Positions 18,252 to 26,691 of a stretch of 64,000 nucleotides of DNA are shown here, in pieces. Under the pieces are notes generated by a model. The model made no database searches and was not told where the DNA came from. It worked only from the letters and a program-made list of their open reading frames with translations. The first letter of the stretch is position 1, and each line of letters begins with the position of its first letter. Origin of the DNA: Mycolicibacterium madagascariense (GTDB taxonomy: Bacteria; Actinomycetota; Actinomycetes; Mycobacteriales; Mycobacteriaceae); NCBI RefSeq assembly GCF_010729665.1, contig NZ_AP022610.1, positions 310,001-374,000 of the forward strand, in the 5' to 3' direction. The position numbers were made by a program, and so were the translations under genes.

Positions 18252-20859
18252 GGTGTCCCCCTTCCTGTTTCGTCGTGTTCGACGTCCCACCGGTGAGTAT
18301 CCAGGTGTCCTTGCTGCCCCCGCCCGACGACGAGTTGACGATGCGCGAGCCGTGCGCCGCCACCCGTGTCAGCCCCGCGGGCATGACGTGCGCGGTGACC
18401 GGGCCGCCGTTCTCCGAGCGCAGGTGCACGAACGCGCGCAGGTCGACGTGATGGGGGTACATGCCCTCGCCGTCGAACGTCGGGTGGGTGGACAGCGCGA
18501 TCGTCTCCTGGGCGATGAAGCGCTCGGGCTGCGTCTCCAATTCGCGGCGGCGCTGCTGCAACTCCGACGCCGACGCGTCGGGGCCGATGACGACGCCCGC
18601 GCCGCCGAAGCCGTCGATGGGTTTGACGACGAGTTCGGCCAAGTGCTCCAGGACGTAGTCACGCTGGGCCCGTTCGGCGCAGATCCACGTGGGCACCTGG
18701 GCCAGCTTCGGCTTCTCGCCGAGGTAGTACTCGATCATGGCGGGCACGTGGGCGTAGATCGCCTTGTCGTCGGCGATCCCGTTGCCGAGCGCATTGGCGA
18801 TAGTCAGCCTCCCGCCGGCGACCGCGGCGAGCAGGTCCTCGCGCAGGACGACGTCGTCGTAACCGGTCGACGACAGCAGCATGTCCTCGTCGAGCCGCGC
18901 GTACAGCACGTCGACGCGACGAACGCCGGAACCGATGTGGCGCACGAGGTTTCCGTCGCGGAACGACAGGTCCGTGGTCTGCACCAGGGGAATGCCCATC
19001 TCGCTGGCGAGGAAGGTGTGTTCGAACCACGCGGAGTCCTCCCAGCCGCCGCTGAGCACCGCGACCGCCGGTTCGTCCGCGCAGTGCGCCGGCGCGGCCG
19101 CGCGCAACGTCTCCAAGAGCAGCGCGGGCACCTCGTCGACGCTGCCGAGGTCGGCGGGCCTGCCGAGCTCGCTCAGATGTCGGTCCAGCAGTCGACGGTT
19201 GGCGATGGCGTACGCGATTCCCGACGGGACGCGCAGATTGTCCTCCAGCACTTGCCAATTCCCCGCGCGGTCGCACACCAGGTCGGTGCCGCACACGTGG
19301 GCCCGCACCGGCGCGGTCGACATGCGCCCGCCCGATCGGAAGCCCGGCGCGCGGTCGAGGGCGTGCACGCCGATCACCCCGTCGGCGATGATCGCCTGGT
19401 CGGAGTACACGTCGCGGAGGAACTCGTTGAGCGCCCTGGCCCGCTGGCCGAGACCCTCGGTGAGCGTGGCCCATTCGTCGGCCGCGATCAGCCGCGGGAC
19501 GAGGTCGAGGGGGAACACCTGGGCGCGGCTCTGACCGCTGACCCGGAAGGTGATGTTCTCGGCGCGCTGGTCCTGCTCGACGTCACCCTCGCGGGCCCGC
19601 AGCGCCGGCACCCCGAGTGCGGCGATCGTGCCCAGGATGTCGTCGTAGGCCGGGCGGGGTCTGCCGTCTGCGTCGACGGCCTCGTCGTGCCCGGTGGGGC
19701 GGTCGGCGTGGTAGCCGAACAGCAGCCGCGGATCGGCGACGGTGGCCGCGGCCGTGTCGGGGACGGTCCCCGCCGTCTCGTCGATCAGCTGGTCGACGAC
19801 GTCGCTGAGCCTGCCCCTGCGGCGCAGCGCCCTGCGCTGGCGGGCGGCGGACGTGCCCGCCAGCAACACCCGCTGGGTCAGCTCGCTCACCACCGCCCAG
19901 TCGCCGGCCGCTTCGAGCTGGGGTCGCAGCAGGTCCACCAGCTCGGTGACGACCTCGGCGGCGGGGCGCCCGCGCGGGCCTGCGACGTCCACCAGGTCGC
20001 CCTCGAGACCGGACCTGGCCGCGCGCCAGAGCGCGGCCCGCCCGAGGGGCGCGGACACCGTCACCGCGGGTGTGCCCGACCGCAGGCCGGTGAGCTCGCG
20101 CTCGACGAGGGCGCGGAACAGCCCGGCGATCAGCACGATGGTGTCGACGGACGGGCAGCTGTCGCACACCCGCAACTCCACGGTCGGCGTCGCCACCGCG
20201 GGCCGGACGTCGAAGTAGACCATGCCCCCGTCGGCGATGGCGCCGCTGTGGACGAGGTCGGAGACCAGCTCGTCGTACTCGGCTGCCGAGGACACCGGCG
20301 CGGCGAGGCCCGTCGTCGGCCAGCGCTGCCAGACCAGCGTGCGGCCGCTGGCGTAGCCGGTGTCGGAACCGTCGGCCCAGAACGGCGAACTCGCGCTGAG
20401 CGCAAGCAGCGTCGGCACGTAGGGCGCGACCCGGTTCGCGACGGCGACCGACTCGTCGCGATCGGCGACGCCGACGTGGACCTGCGTGCCGCAGATGAGC
20501 TGTTCCCGTGCCAGTAGCTGATAGTCCGCGAGCATCCGCCGGTACCGCGCGGTCTGGGTGACCTGCATCTCCGCCGGCACCGAGAGGGGCACCGAGCCCG
20601 CCGCGACGACGCCCATCCCGAGGCCCGCCGCGGTGTCCACCAGCACCCTGCGGTGGCGCTGCAGGTCCGCCCGCAAACCGTCGAGGGTGTCGACGACCCC
20701 GCTGTTCAGCTCGATGACGCAGCGCTGCAGTTCGGCGACGTAGTTGTCGGACAGTTCGGCGAGCAGTTCGGGTGCTCGCGCCGTGAGCCGCCTGGTGCGC
20801 AGATCGACGAGGTGAAACTCCTCTTCCACGCCGAGCGTCCGCCTCGCGATGGCAGTCAT
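18232..20859 (-). CDS. Fused carboxylate-amine ligase (GCS2/YbdK) and circularly permuted ATP-grasp protein
   Basis: 875 residues, two enzymes in one chain. Residues 1 to about 370 are GCS2/YbdK type: RRTLGVEEEFHLVDLRTRRL, CGTQVHVGVADRDESVAVAN and VELRVCDSCPSVDTIVLIAG. From about 420 to the end is a circularly permuted type-2 ATP-grasp: VLEDNLRVPSGIAYAIANRR, VVKPIDGFGGAGVVIGPDAS and SSSGGGSKDTWILTGG. Both halves activate a carboxylate as acyl phosphate for amide formation. It leads an operon with the NAGGN-type amidotransferase and S9 peptidase, in the place where classical NAGGN clusters carry a GNAT/ATP-grasp synthetase. Product unknown; a capped di- or tripeptide amide is inferred. Confidence 0.85.
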   Translation of the reverse strand: MTAIARRTLGVEEEFHLVDLRTRRLTARAPELLAELSDNYVAELQRCVIELNSGVVDTLDGLRADLQRHRRVLVDTAAGLGMGVVAAGSVPLSVPAEMQVTQTARYRRMLADYQLLAREQLICGTQVHVGVADRDESVAVANRVAPYVPTLLALSASSPFWADGSDTGYASGRTLVWQRWPTTGLAAPVSSAAEYDELVSDLVHSGAIADGGMVYFDVRPAVATPTVELRVCDSCPSVDTIVLIAGLFRALVERELTGLRSGTPAVTVSAPLGRAALWRAARSGLEGDLVDVAGPRGRPAAEVVTELVDLLRPQLEAAGDWAVVSELTQRVLLAGTSAARQRRALRRRGRLSDVVDQLIDETAGTVPDTAAATVADPRLLFGYHADRPTGHDEAVDADGRPRPAYDDILGTIAALGVPALRAREGDVEQDQRAENITFRVSGQSRAQVFPLDLVPRLIAADEWATLTEGLGQRARALNEFLRDVYSDQAIIADGVIGVHALDRAPGFRSGGRMSTAPVRAHVCGTDLVCDRAGNWQVLEDNLRVPSGIAYAIANRRLLDRHLSELGRPADLGSVDEVPALLLETLRAAAPAHCADEPAVAVLSGGWEDSAWFEHTFLASEMGIPLVQTTDLSFRDGNLVRHIGSGVRRVDVLYARLDEDMLLSSTGYDDVVLREDLLAAVAGGRLTIANALGNGIADDKAIYAHVPAMIEYYLGEKPKLAQVPTWICAERAQRDYVLEHLAELVVKPIDGFGGAGVVIGPDASASELQQRRRELETQPERFIAQETIALSTHPTFDGEGMYPHHVDLRAFVHLRSENGGPVTAHVMPAGLTRVAAHGSRIVNSSSGGGSKDTWILTGGTSNTTKQEGGHRVRNLR

Positions 20860-20936
20860 CGCCCCACGCTAAGTGACGTGAAAGTCAATCGTGTTACGTC
20901 GGGAGAAGCGCCCCTCGGGTAGCCAGCAAGCCGGCG

Positions 20937-21947
20937 TCAGCGATGGAAGGCGGGCGGCAGGGGCATGCCCCGCGCGGCGAGCACCGCGCGCAGTCGCGAG
21001 GGATAGTCGGTGATGATGCCGTCGGCACCCGCATCGATCTGCGCATTCATCGCGGCGGGGTCGTCGATCGTCCACGGGATGACCGTGAGCCCCGCGGCGT
21101 GGGCGCGGTCGACGAAGGACCGGTCGGCGACGAGGTGGAAGTCGGGGTCGCGTGGCGTGCGGTCCGGCGGTACCGAGTAGCCGGGGGACAGGATGTTCGC
21201 CCCGACCAGCTGGGCGCCCTCGATGGGATCGGGGACGTCGGCGGGGTTCACGCCGCCCAGCCACGGCGAGTCGGGCACATAGGTGGTCTCGTCCCACAGC
21301 GCGACCAATGGGATCGACGGCTCGGCCTCGCGCACCATCGGCAGCGTGCGCCAGTCGAAGCTCTGGATCTCGACCTCGCCGACCTTGCCCGCCGCGCGGA
21401 CCGCCGCCAGGATGACGTCGACGAATTCCCTTGGCGGCGCTGATGCCTCGGGGGCGGCCGCCTCGACCTTGGTCTCGACGTTGTACCTGACGCCTGCGTG
21501 ATAGGTGTCGGCGAGCGAGAAGACCTCCGGCAGCGTCGCGATCCGGTTGCCCCTGACCACCTCGGCCGTGGGGAACCCGGCGAGCAGCTTGCCGCAGTCG
21601 AGGGTGCGCAGCTGCGCCAGCGTCAGGTCGTGAACCAGCTTGCCCACGTAGGGATACTGCGGATCGCCCGCCACCGCGGGCCGGGTGTCGGAGCACTTCG
21701 TGGGATCGATCTTCGGGTCGTGCCACACCAGGGGTTGGTGGTCCTTGGTGATGACGATGTCGAGTTCGAGGGTCGAGACGCCGAGTTCGAGCGCCTTCGC
21801 GAACGCCCGCAGCGACTCCTCGGTCGTCTCGCCGCGACCGCCGCGGTGGGCCTGCAGATCGAAGGTGTCGGCGGCCGCGGCGCAGGGTGCGGTGACGAAC
21901 GACGCTGCGGCGCAGCCCAGCACGGCCAGCAGGACTCGTAGGCGCAT
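20937..21947 (-). CDS. Secreted glycerophosphodiester phosphodiesterase
   Basis: 336 residues with a Sec-type signal peptide (MRLRVLLAVLGCAAASFVTA, cleavage probably after the AAA near residue 26). The GDPD signature follows: LQAHRGGRGETTEESLRAFA with the catalytic His and Arg, TLELDIVITKDHQPLVWHDP with the metal-binding Glu/Asp and second catalytic His, and VIPWTIDDPAAMNAQIDAGA near the C-terminus. It would hydrolyse glycerophosphodiesters outside the membrane to glycerol-3-phosphate and an alcohol. Transcribed alone on the minus strand; 77 bp separate it from the upstream peptide-compound operon. Confidence 0.88.
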   Translation of the reverse strand: MRLRVLLAVLGCAAASFVTAPCAAAADTFDLQAHRGGRGETTEESLRAFAKALELGVSTLELDIVITKDHQPLVWHDPKIDPTKCSDTRPAVAGDPQYPYVGKLVHDLTLAQLRTLDCGKLLAGFPTAEVVRGNRIATLPEVFSLADTYHAGVRYNVETKVEAAAPEASAPPREFVDVILAAVRAAGKVGEVEIQSFDWRTLPMVREAEPSIPLVALWDETTYVPDSPWLGGVNPADVPDPIEGAQLVGANILSPGYSVPPDRTPRDPDFHLVADRSFVDRAHAAGLTVIPWTIDDPAAMNAQIDAGADGIITDYPSRLRAVLAARGMPLPPAFHR

Positions 21948-22032
21948 GGAGGAAGACTAGTCAGCCGGGCCCGGGCGGCACGGGCTCTGTGCAGGTGAAC
22001 ACCGGAGTCGTCATCCGCCGTTCGCCCCCCGC

Positions 22033-22896
22033 TCACTCCAGCAGCTCGGTGCGGCGCTGGTCCTCCCAGAGCGCCATCCGGGTGCGGGCCGGCTCGCCGA
22101 TCTCGTCCATCACCAGCGGCACCAGCAGTTCGGTGAGCAGGAACCCGGCGGCCATGCTCTGGTAGGTCGTGTCGACGGTGCTGGACGCCGCCAGCACCAC
22201 CTCGGCCTCCGGTGCGACCGGGCACGCCAGGTCGTCGGTGATCAGCAGGACCGTGGCGCCTGCGCGATGCACGCGCGCGGCGAGGTCGGCGGCGCTGCGC
22301 TGATAGCGGTGGTAGTCGAACAGGACGACGACGTCGCGCCGGGTCAGCTCGATCATCGCGCCGAGGTCGCGTCCGCCGGGCTCGGTGAGCACCCGCACGC
22401 CGGGGCGCAGCTGCTCCAGGTGCATCGCGAGATGCAGGGCCAGCAGGTGGGAGAAGCGGCCGCCGTGCAGATACAGGGTCCGGCTGGTGTCGGCGAGCAG
22501 CGCGATGGCGGCCTCGAGTGCGGAGCCGGGCAGCTCCGCGAGAGTGGCTGCGGCACAAGCGTTCTGCGCATGCGCCTGTCGCAGTAGACGGTCCAGCGGG
22601 CCGTCGGCCGGAGGTGCGCTCGGCAGCCGCGTGATGGGTCCGCTGGACTGGGCGGTGAGTTCGGCGCGCAGCGCGACCTGCAGGTCGGCGAAGCCTTCGT
22701 AGCCCAGCGACTGCGCGAACCTGAGCACGGTCGGCGGGCTGACCTCGGCGCGTTCGGCCAACCGCGCGGCGCTTGCCAGACCGGCGCTCGGATAGTCGGC
22801 CAGCAGCGCCCGGCCGACGCGGCGTTCGGCTCGACTCAGCGTCGGCAGGGCGGACGTGGCCCTGGCGGCGACGGTCTCTCCGAGCGCCGGTGTCAC
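22033..22896 (-). CDS. MurR/RpiR-family transcriptional regulator
   Basis: 287 residues. The N-terminal HTH_6 domain (about 12-90) includes LSRAERRVGRALLADYPSAG and AERAEVSPPTVLRFAQSLGY; the C-terminal SIS domain (about 120-255) includes TLYLHGGRFSHLLALHLAMH and VVVLFDYHRYQRSAADLAAR. SIS domains usually bind a phosphosugar, but RpiR proteins near amine pathways also occur. GTG 22896 gives a GTGA overlap with the stop of the class II amidotransferase, so the two are translationally coupled. The divergent GlnA3-like operon at 23816 is the likely target. Confidence 0.82.
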   Translation of the reverse strand: MTPALGETVAARATSALPTLSRAERRVGRALLADYPSAGLASAARLAERAEVSPPTVLRFAQSLGYEGFADLQVALRAELTAQSSGPITRLPSAPPADGPLDRLLRQAHAQNACAAATLAELPGSALEAAIALLADTSRTLYLHGGRFSHLLALHLAMHLEQLRPGVRVLTEPGGRDLGAMIELTRRDVVVLFDYHRYQRSAADLAARVHRAGATVLLITDDLACPVAPEAEVVLAASSTVDTTYQSMAAGFLLTELLVPLVMDEIGEPARTRMALWEDQRRTELLE

Positions 22897-23687
22897 GGCG
22901 GGTCGAGGGGAAGGTGGGTCTGCGACGCGTCGCGCAGCGAGAACGCGATGACCGACTCCTGCGGCAGTGGTTCCCACGGGAGGTCACCGAATCCGGTCGA
23001 CCCAATCGCCACGACGTCGCCGAGGCGGGCCATGCGCAGGGAGAAGTAGTCCTCGAGGTGTTCGACGGGCAGGTCGGTGGCGCCGATCTCGGCGAGGTCC
23101 TCGTCGGGCAGCCGGCTGCGGGCGTGCGCGTGGACGACGATCAGCTGATCCTCACCGAGCAGGAGTGCGTTGAGGCTGGCCTCGGGGTAGCGGCCGCGCA
23201 GTTCGGCGACGGCGCGGCGGACGGCCTCGGCGAGGTTCGGGGCGGTCCGGCGATGCTGACGAATGATGGCGAAGTAGCGCTCGCTGTCGGTGGTGCCGCG
23301 CAGTGCGGCCAGGCTGTCTGACTCGAGGAACTCGCTTAGGGGCCCCATGGGTTTGATGGAACCGTTGTGCGCCATGGCGATTCCGTCGGCCAGGAACGGA
23401 TGGGAGTTCTGGGGCTCGACGGCGAGACCGCTCGTCGCCCACCGCAGGTGCAGCACGCTCGCCGTGGACCGCACGTCGTGGGTGGCCGAGACGAAGTCGC
23501 CGTCGTCGACCGCACTGTTGGCCGAGACCCGCACGTGCGGTCGATCTCCGAGACCGTCGACGCCGGCCAGTCCCCAGCCGTCGCCGTGGATCTTCGTCAG
23601 GGCGACGAAGTCCCTCAACACGTCGCTGCCCACGGCGTCGGCGATCGAGATCGGTCCCGCGGACACGACACCCAGCAGCCGACACAT
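22893..23687 (-). CDS. Class II glutamine amidotransferase-like hydrolase (EgtC/YafJ type)
   Basis: 264 residues. ATG 23687 puts the nucleophile at Cys2 (MCRLLGVVSAGPISIADAVG). Other Ntn-glutaminase elements are KIHGDGWGLAG, LHLRWATSGLAVEPQNSHPF (substrate-binding Arg and His) and GIAMAHNGSIKPMGPLSEFL. No synthetase domain is attached, so it resembles EgtC, which hydrolyses a gamma-glutamyl amide. Beside a GlnA3-like gamma-glutamyl ligase, a gamma-glutamyl hydrolase role analogous to PuuD is plausible; this is inferred. It is the first gene of the pair with the RpiR regulator. Confidence 0.8.
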   Translation of the reverse strand: MCRLLGVVSAGPISIADAVGSDVLRDFVALTKIHGDGWGLAGVDGLGDRPHVRVSANSAVDDGDFVSATHDVRSTASVLHLRWATSGLAVEPQNSHPFLADGIAMAHNGSIKPMGPLSEFLESDSLAALRGTTDSERYFAIIRQHRRTAPNLAEAVRRAVAELRGRYPEASLNALLLGEDQLIVVHAHARSRLPDEDLAEIGATDLPVEHLEDYFSLRMARLGDVVAIGSTGFGDLPWEPLPQESVIAFSLRDASQTHLPLDPP

Positions 23688-23754
23688 GCCACGCATCCTC
23701 TCAACCGGTCGTCTTATGAATCAACCAACAATCGTCGGTTTTAAAGATTCTGAA

Positions 23755-23771
23755 ACATACATGACATACAT
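23755..23771. promoter_or_regulatory. Tandem ACATACAT repeat in the divergent amidotransferase/GlnA3-like promoter
   Basis: ACATACAT occurs at 23755-23762 and again at 23764-23771, separated by one G, within an unusually AT-rich stretch of the 128-bp divergent region. It may contain promoter elements or the RpiR operator. The same region holds a weak AACCG...CGGTT inverted repeat at about 23703-23740. Confidence 0.35.
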
Positions 23772-23815
23772 TCCTCCCAGACTCACTGTTCGACTGCGAC
23801 GTGGAGGGATGCACG

Positions 23816-25165
23816 ATGGCCAGGGCGAGCGACGCCACGGGGACCTCGGCTGCCGACGACCTGGCCCGCGATCTGCGCGCCAACGGCGTTCGGCTCATCG
23901 CCGGTTCGCTGACCGACCCCGCCGGCGTGACGCGGGCGAAGTACGTTCCGGTGTCCCGGCTCGGCGCCTTCGAGCGGTCCGGCATGGGGGTGTCCCCCAG
24001 CTGGAGCGTGTTCTGCGTCGACTCGGGCATCGCCTTCACGCCCACCATCGGCGTCACCGGTGATCACCGGATCCGCATCGACCGCCGCGACGTGCGGGTC
24101 ATCGACGACGGCATCGGTTGGGCCCCAGGCAATCTCAACGATCAGGCCGGGACGCCGGTGCCACTGTGTCCGCGGTCGCTGCTGGCCCGGGCCGAGCAGT
24201 CCGCGGCCGACCGGGGGCTCTCCGCACGCGTCGGCGCCGAACTGGAGTGCACGATGGTCGCCCTCGACGGCGGCCCCGCCACGACCGATCCGTGGTCGCC
24301 CTACGGCATCCGCACGTCGCTCGACCGTTCGGCACTGCTCGTCGACCTCGCCGAGACCGCCGAGACCGCGGGGCTCGACGTCGAGCAGATCCATACCGAG
24401 TACGGACACGACCAGCTCGAGGTGTCACTGGCCCCGACGACGCCGGTCGCCGCGGCCGACGCGGTGATTCTGACCAGGATCGTGCTTGGCCGCGTGGCCG
24501 CCAGGCACGGGCTGCGCATCTCGTTCGCCCCGGTGCCCTTCGACGGCGCGGCGGGCAACGGCGCGCACCTGCATCTCTCGCTGGCCGACGCCGCGGGTCC
24601 GCTGTTCTCCGGCGGCGACGGACCGCACGGCATCCGGACCGCGGGCGGGTCGGCGATCGCCGGGGTCGTCGAGGCGCTACCCGACCTGCTCGCCGTCTAC
24701 GCCGGTTCGGTGCTGTCGGCGGCGCGGCTGCGGCCGGGGAACTGGGCGGGCGCCGCGGCCTGCTGGGGACTCGAGAATCGCGAGGCCGCAGTCCGATTCG
24801 TGGCGGCCACCGCGGGCAGCCCGCACGGCGCCAACGCCGAGCTGAAGCTGATCGACCCGAGCGCGAACCCGTATCTGGCGGCGGCCGCGTTCCTCGGCAG
24901 CGCGCTGCGCGGCATCGACCTCGGGCTCGACCTGCCGCCTGAGATCCCCGAGAACCCCGCGCAGTCCGACGTGGCGACGCGACCGCTGCCCTCCGATCAA
25001 CGCGCAGCGCTCGATGCGTTCGAATACTCCAGCGTCGCAGCGGAATTGCTCGGACCCGAGGTCGTCGAGGCGCTCGTCGCCGTGCGGCGCTACGAGCTGA
25101 AGACCTATGGCGAGCTCACCCTCGCCGACACCACCCGGGCGTTGCGCCTGGCGTGGAGCTGTTGA
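23816..25165 (+). CDS. GlnA3-type glutamine synthetase-like gamma-glutamyl-amine ligase
   Basis: 449 residues, a full-length glutamine synthetase fold close to mycobacterial GlnA3 (Rv1878). N-terminal beta-grasp: IAGSLTDPAGVTRAKYVPVS. Catalytic domain: RVGAELECTMVALDGG (metal Glu), HTEYGHDQLEVSLAP, GNGAHLHLSLADAAGPLFSG and RPGNWAGAAACWGLENREAA. Members of this branch in Streptomyces ligate glutamate to polyamines or ethanolamine rather than ammonia. ATG 23816 has GGAGGG 7 bp upstream. First gene of an operon with an APC permease, aminotransferase, amidohydrolase and decarboxylase, which supports an amine substrate. Confidence 0.82.
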   Translation: MARASDATGTSAADDLARDLRANGVRLIAGSLTDPAGVTRAKYVPVSRLGAFERSGMGVSPSWSVFCVDSGIAFTPTIGVTGDHRIRIDRRDVRVIDDGIGWAPGNLNDQAGTPVPLCPRSLLARAEQSAADRGLSARVGAELECTMVALDGGPATTDPWSPYGIRTSLDRSALLVDLAETAETAGLDVEQIHTEYGHDQLEVSLAPTTPVAAADAVILTRIVLGRVAARHGLRISFAPVPFDGAAGNGAHLHLSLADAAGPLFSGGDGPHGIRTAGGSAIAGVVEALPDLLAVYAGSVLSAARLRPGNWAGAAACWGLENREAAVRFVAATAGSPHGANAELKLIDPSANPYLAAAAFLGSALRGIDLGLDLPPEIPENPAQSDVATRPLPSDQRAALDAFEYSSVAAELLGPEVVEALVAVRRYELKTYGELTLADTTRALRLAWSC

Positions 25166-25188
25166 CCACCCACGAGAAGGAGACATCG

Positions 25189-26691
25189 ATGAGCACCAAC
25201 ACGCCATCGGCGGGCCCGTCCGAGCGGGCCGACCAGATCCCGCACCGCAGGCTGCCGTTCTGGGTGGCGCTCGCGATGTCGGTCGCCCTGGTCGGCCCGA
25301 CGCTCGCGATGTCCGGCAACGGGCAGGGCCTGATCGCGACCGTGGGCAAGGCCATCCCGCTGGTGTTCCTGATCGGTCTGATCGGGGTCTCGCTGGTCGG
25401 GTACAGCTTCGTCCGCCTGACCCGCCACCTCAACCACGCCGGCTCGGCCTACGGTCTGGTGGGCGGAACCATCGGGCCGCGGACCGGGTTCTTCTCCGGC
25501 TTCGCGATGCTCGGTGCCTACGTCGGCTTCGCGATCGGCACCCTGGCGCTGACGGCGGCGTTCGTCAACGCATTCATCGCCGAACTACAACCCAACGACC
25601 CCAACCCCTTTCAGGTGCCGTGGCTCATCGTCGTCGTGATCGGCGCGCTGATCTCGTTCCTGCTGTCGGGCCGCGACGTGCGACTGCTGGCCAAGATCCT
25701 GCTCGCCATCGAGGGCGTCGGCATCGTGTCCATGATCGTGCTGGTGGTGGTGATCTTCGCCAAGGGCGGCGCACCGACCACCGGCGTCGACTTCAGCGCG
25801 TTCTCCTTCGACGGGGTTTCCGCGTCCGCGGTGTTCAGCGCCGTCGTCGCGGCCTTCCTGTCGTGGGCGGGCTTCGAGGCCTGCGCGTCGATGGGCGAGG
25901 AGACCGACGACCCCGGCCGCAACATCCCGCGCGCGCTGGCCGGGACGCTGATCCTCACGGGCGTGCTCTTCGTGGTCGTGATGTTCGCCCAGGTCGTCGG
26001 CTTCGGCACCGACGCGGCCGGGTTGTCGTCGTTCCAGAACGCGGGAAACACGCTGGGCGCCTTGGGTAGTACCTACGTCGGGCAGTGGTTCAGCCTGCTG
26101 ATCATCTTCACCGCCATCGTGTCGGCGTTCGGCTGCCACCTGGCGTGCTCGGCGACCTCGGGCCGGATGTTGTACGCGTTCGGCCGCGACGGATTCGGTC
26201 CGAAGTCGTTGGCACACATCCACGAGGGCACCGGCGGACCCCGCTTCGCCACGTGGTTGGTCGTCGGCGTCTCGCTGGTCGTCGACCTGATCTGCGGCGC
26301 CGTCGGCTGGCCCGACATGGGCACCGGCAACCCGGCGATCAACACCTACTTCCTGTTCGCGGTCGCGGGCTCGGTCTGCCTGATGGTCTGCTACCTGCTC
26401 GTCGAGATCGCCGCCATCTACTTCGTCGGTGCACGCAAGTTCCTCGACGTGCACGGGGGCAAGGGCAAGATCCCGGGGCTGGTGCTGCCCGCCCTCGGCG
26501 CGATCGTCATCGCGGTCGTGCTGTGGTTCAACGTCAAGGGCGCGACCAGTTGGGCGGATGCCCCGCTGCTCGGATTGTATTGGTGCGTCGTCGGATTGGT
26601 GATCGCCGTCGCCGCCTCGGGCATCGCCAAGCGCGTGGGGGAGTCGTTGACCGCCGAGCTGGCCGACACCCCCGCGACCCGAACCGAATGA
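25189..26691 (+). CDS. APC-family amino acid/amine permease
   Basis: 500 residues, about 12 membrane spans. The N-terminal LPFWVALAMSVALVGPTLAM is span 1, and FLSWAGFEACASMGEETDDP carries the conserved GFE region followed by the acidic loop PGRNIPRALAGT. Other spans include LLIIFTAIVSAFGCHLACSA and LVLPALGAIVIAVVLWFNVK. The start is ATG 25189 with AAGGAGA upstream. It lies 23 bp after the GlnA3-like gene and overlaps the next gene by ATGA. It would import the amine or amino acid that the operon degrades, like PuuP. Confidence 0.85.
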   Translation: MSTNTPSAGPSERADQIPHRRLPFWVALAMSVALVGPTLAMSGNGQGLIATVGKAIPLVFLIGLIGVSLVGYSFVRLTRHLNHAGSAYGLVGGTIGPRTGFFSGFAMLGAYVGFAIGTLALTAAFVNAFIAELQPNDPNPFQVPWLIVVVIGALISFLLSGRDVRLLAKILLAIEGVGIVSMIVLVVVIFAKGGAPTTGVDFSAFSFDGVSASAVFSAVVAAFLSWAGFEACASMGEETDDPGRNIPRALAGTLILTGVLFVVVMFAQVVGFGTDAAGLSSFQNAGNTLGALGSTYVGQWFSLLIIFTAIVSAFGCHLACSATSGRMLYAFGRDGFGPKSLAHIHEGTGGPRFATWLVVGVSLVVDLICGAVGWPDMGTGNPAINTYFLFAVAGSVCLMVCYLLVEIAAIYFVGARKFLDVHGGKGKIPGLVLPALGAIVIAVVLWFNVKGATSWADAPLLGLYWCVVGLVIAVAASGIAKRVGESLTAELADTPATRTE

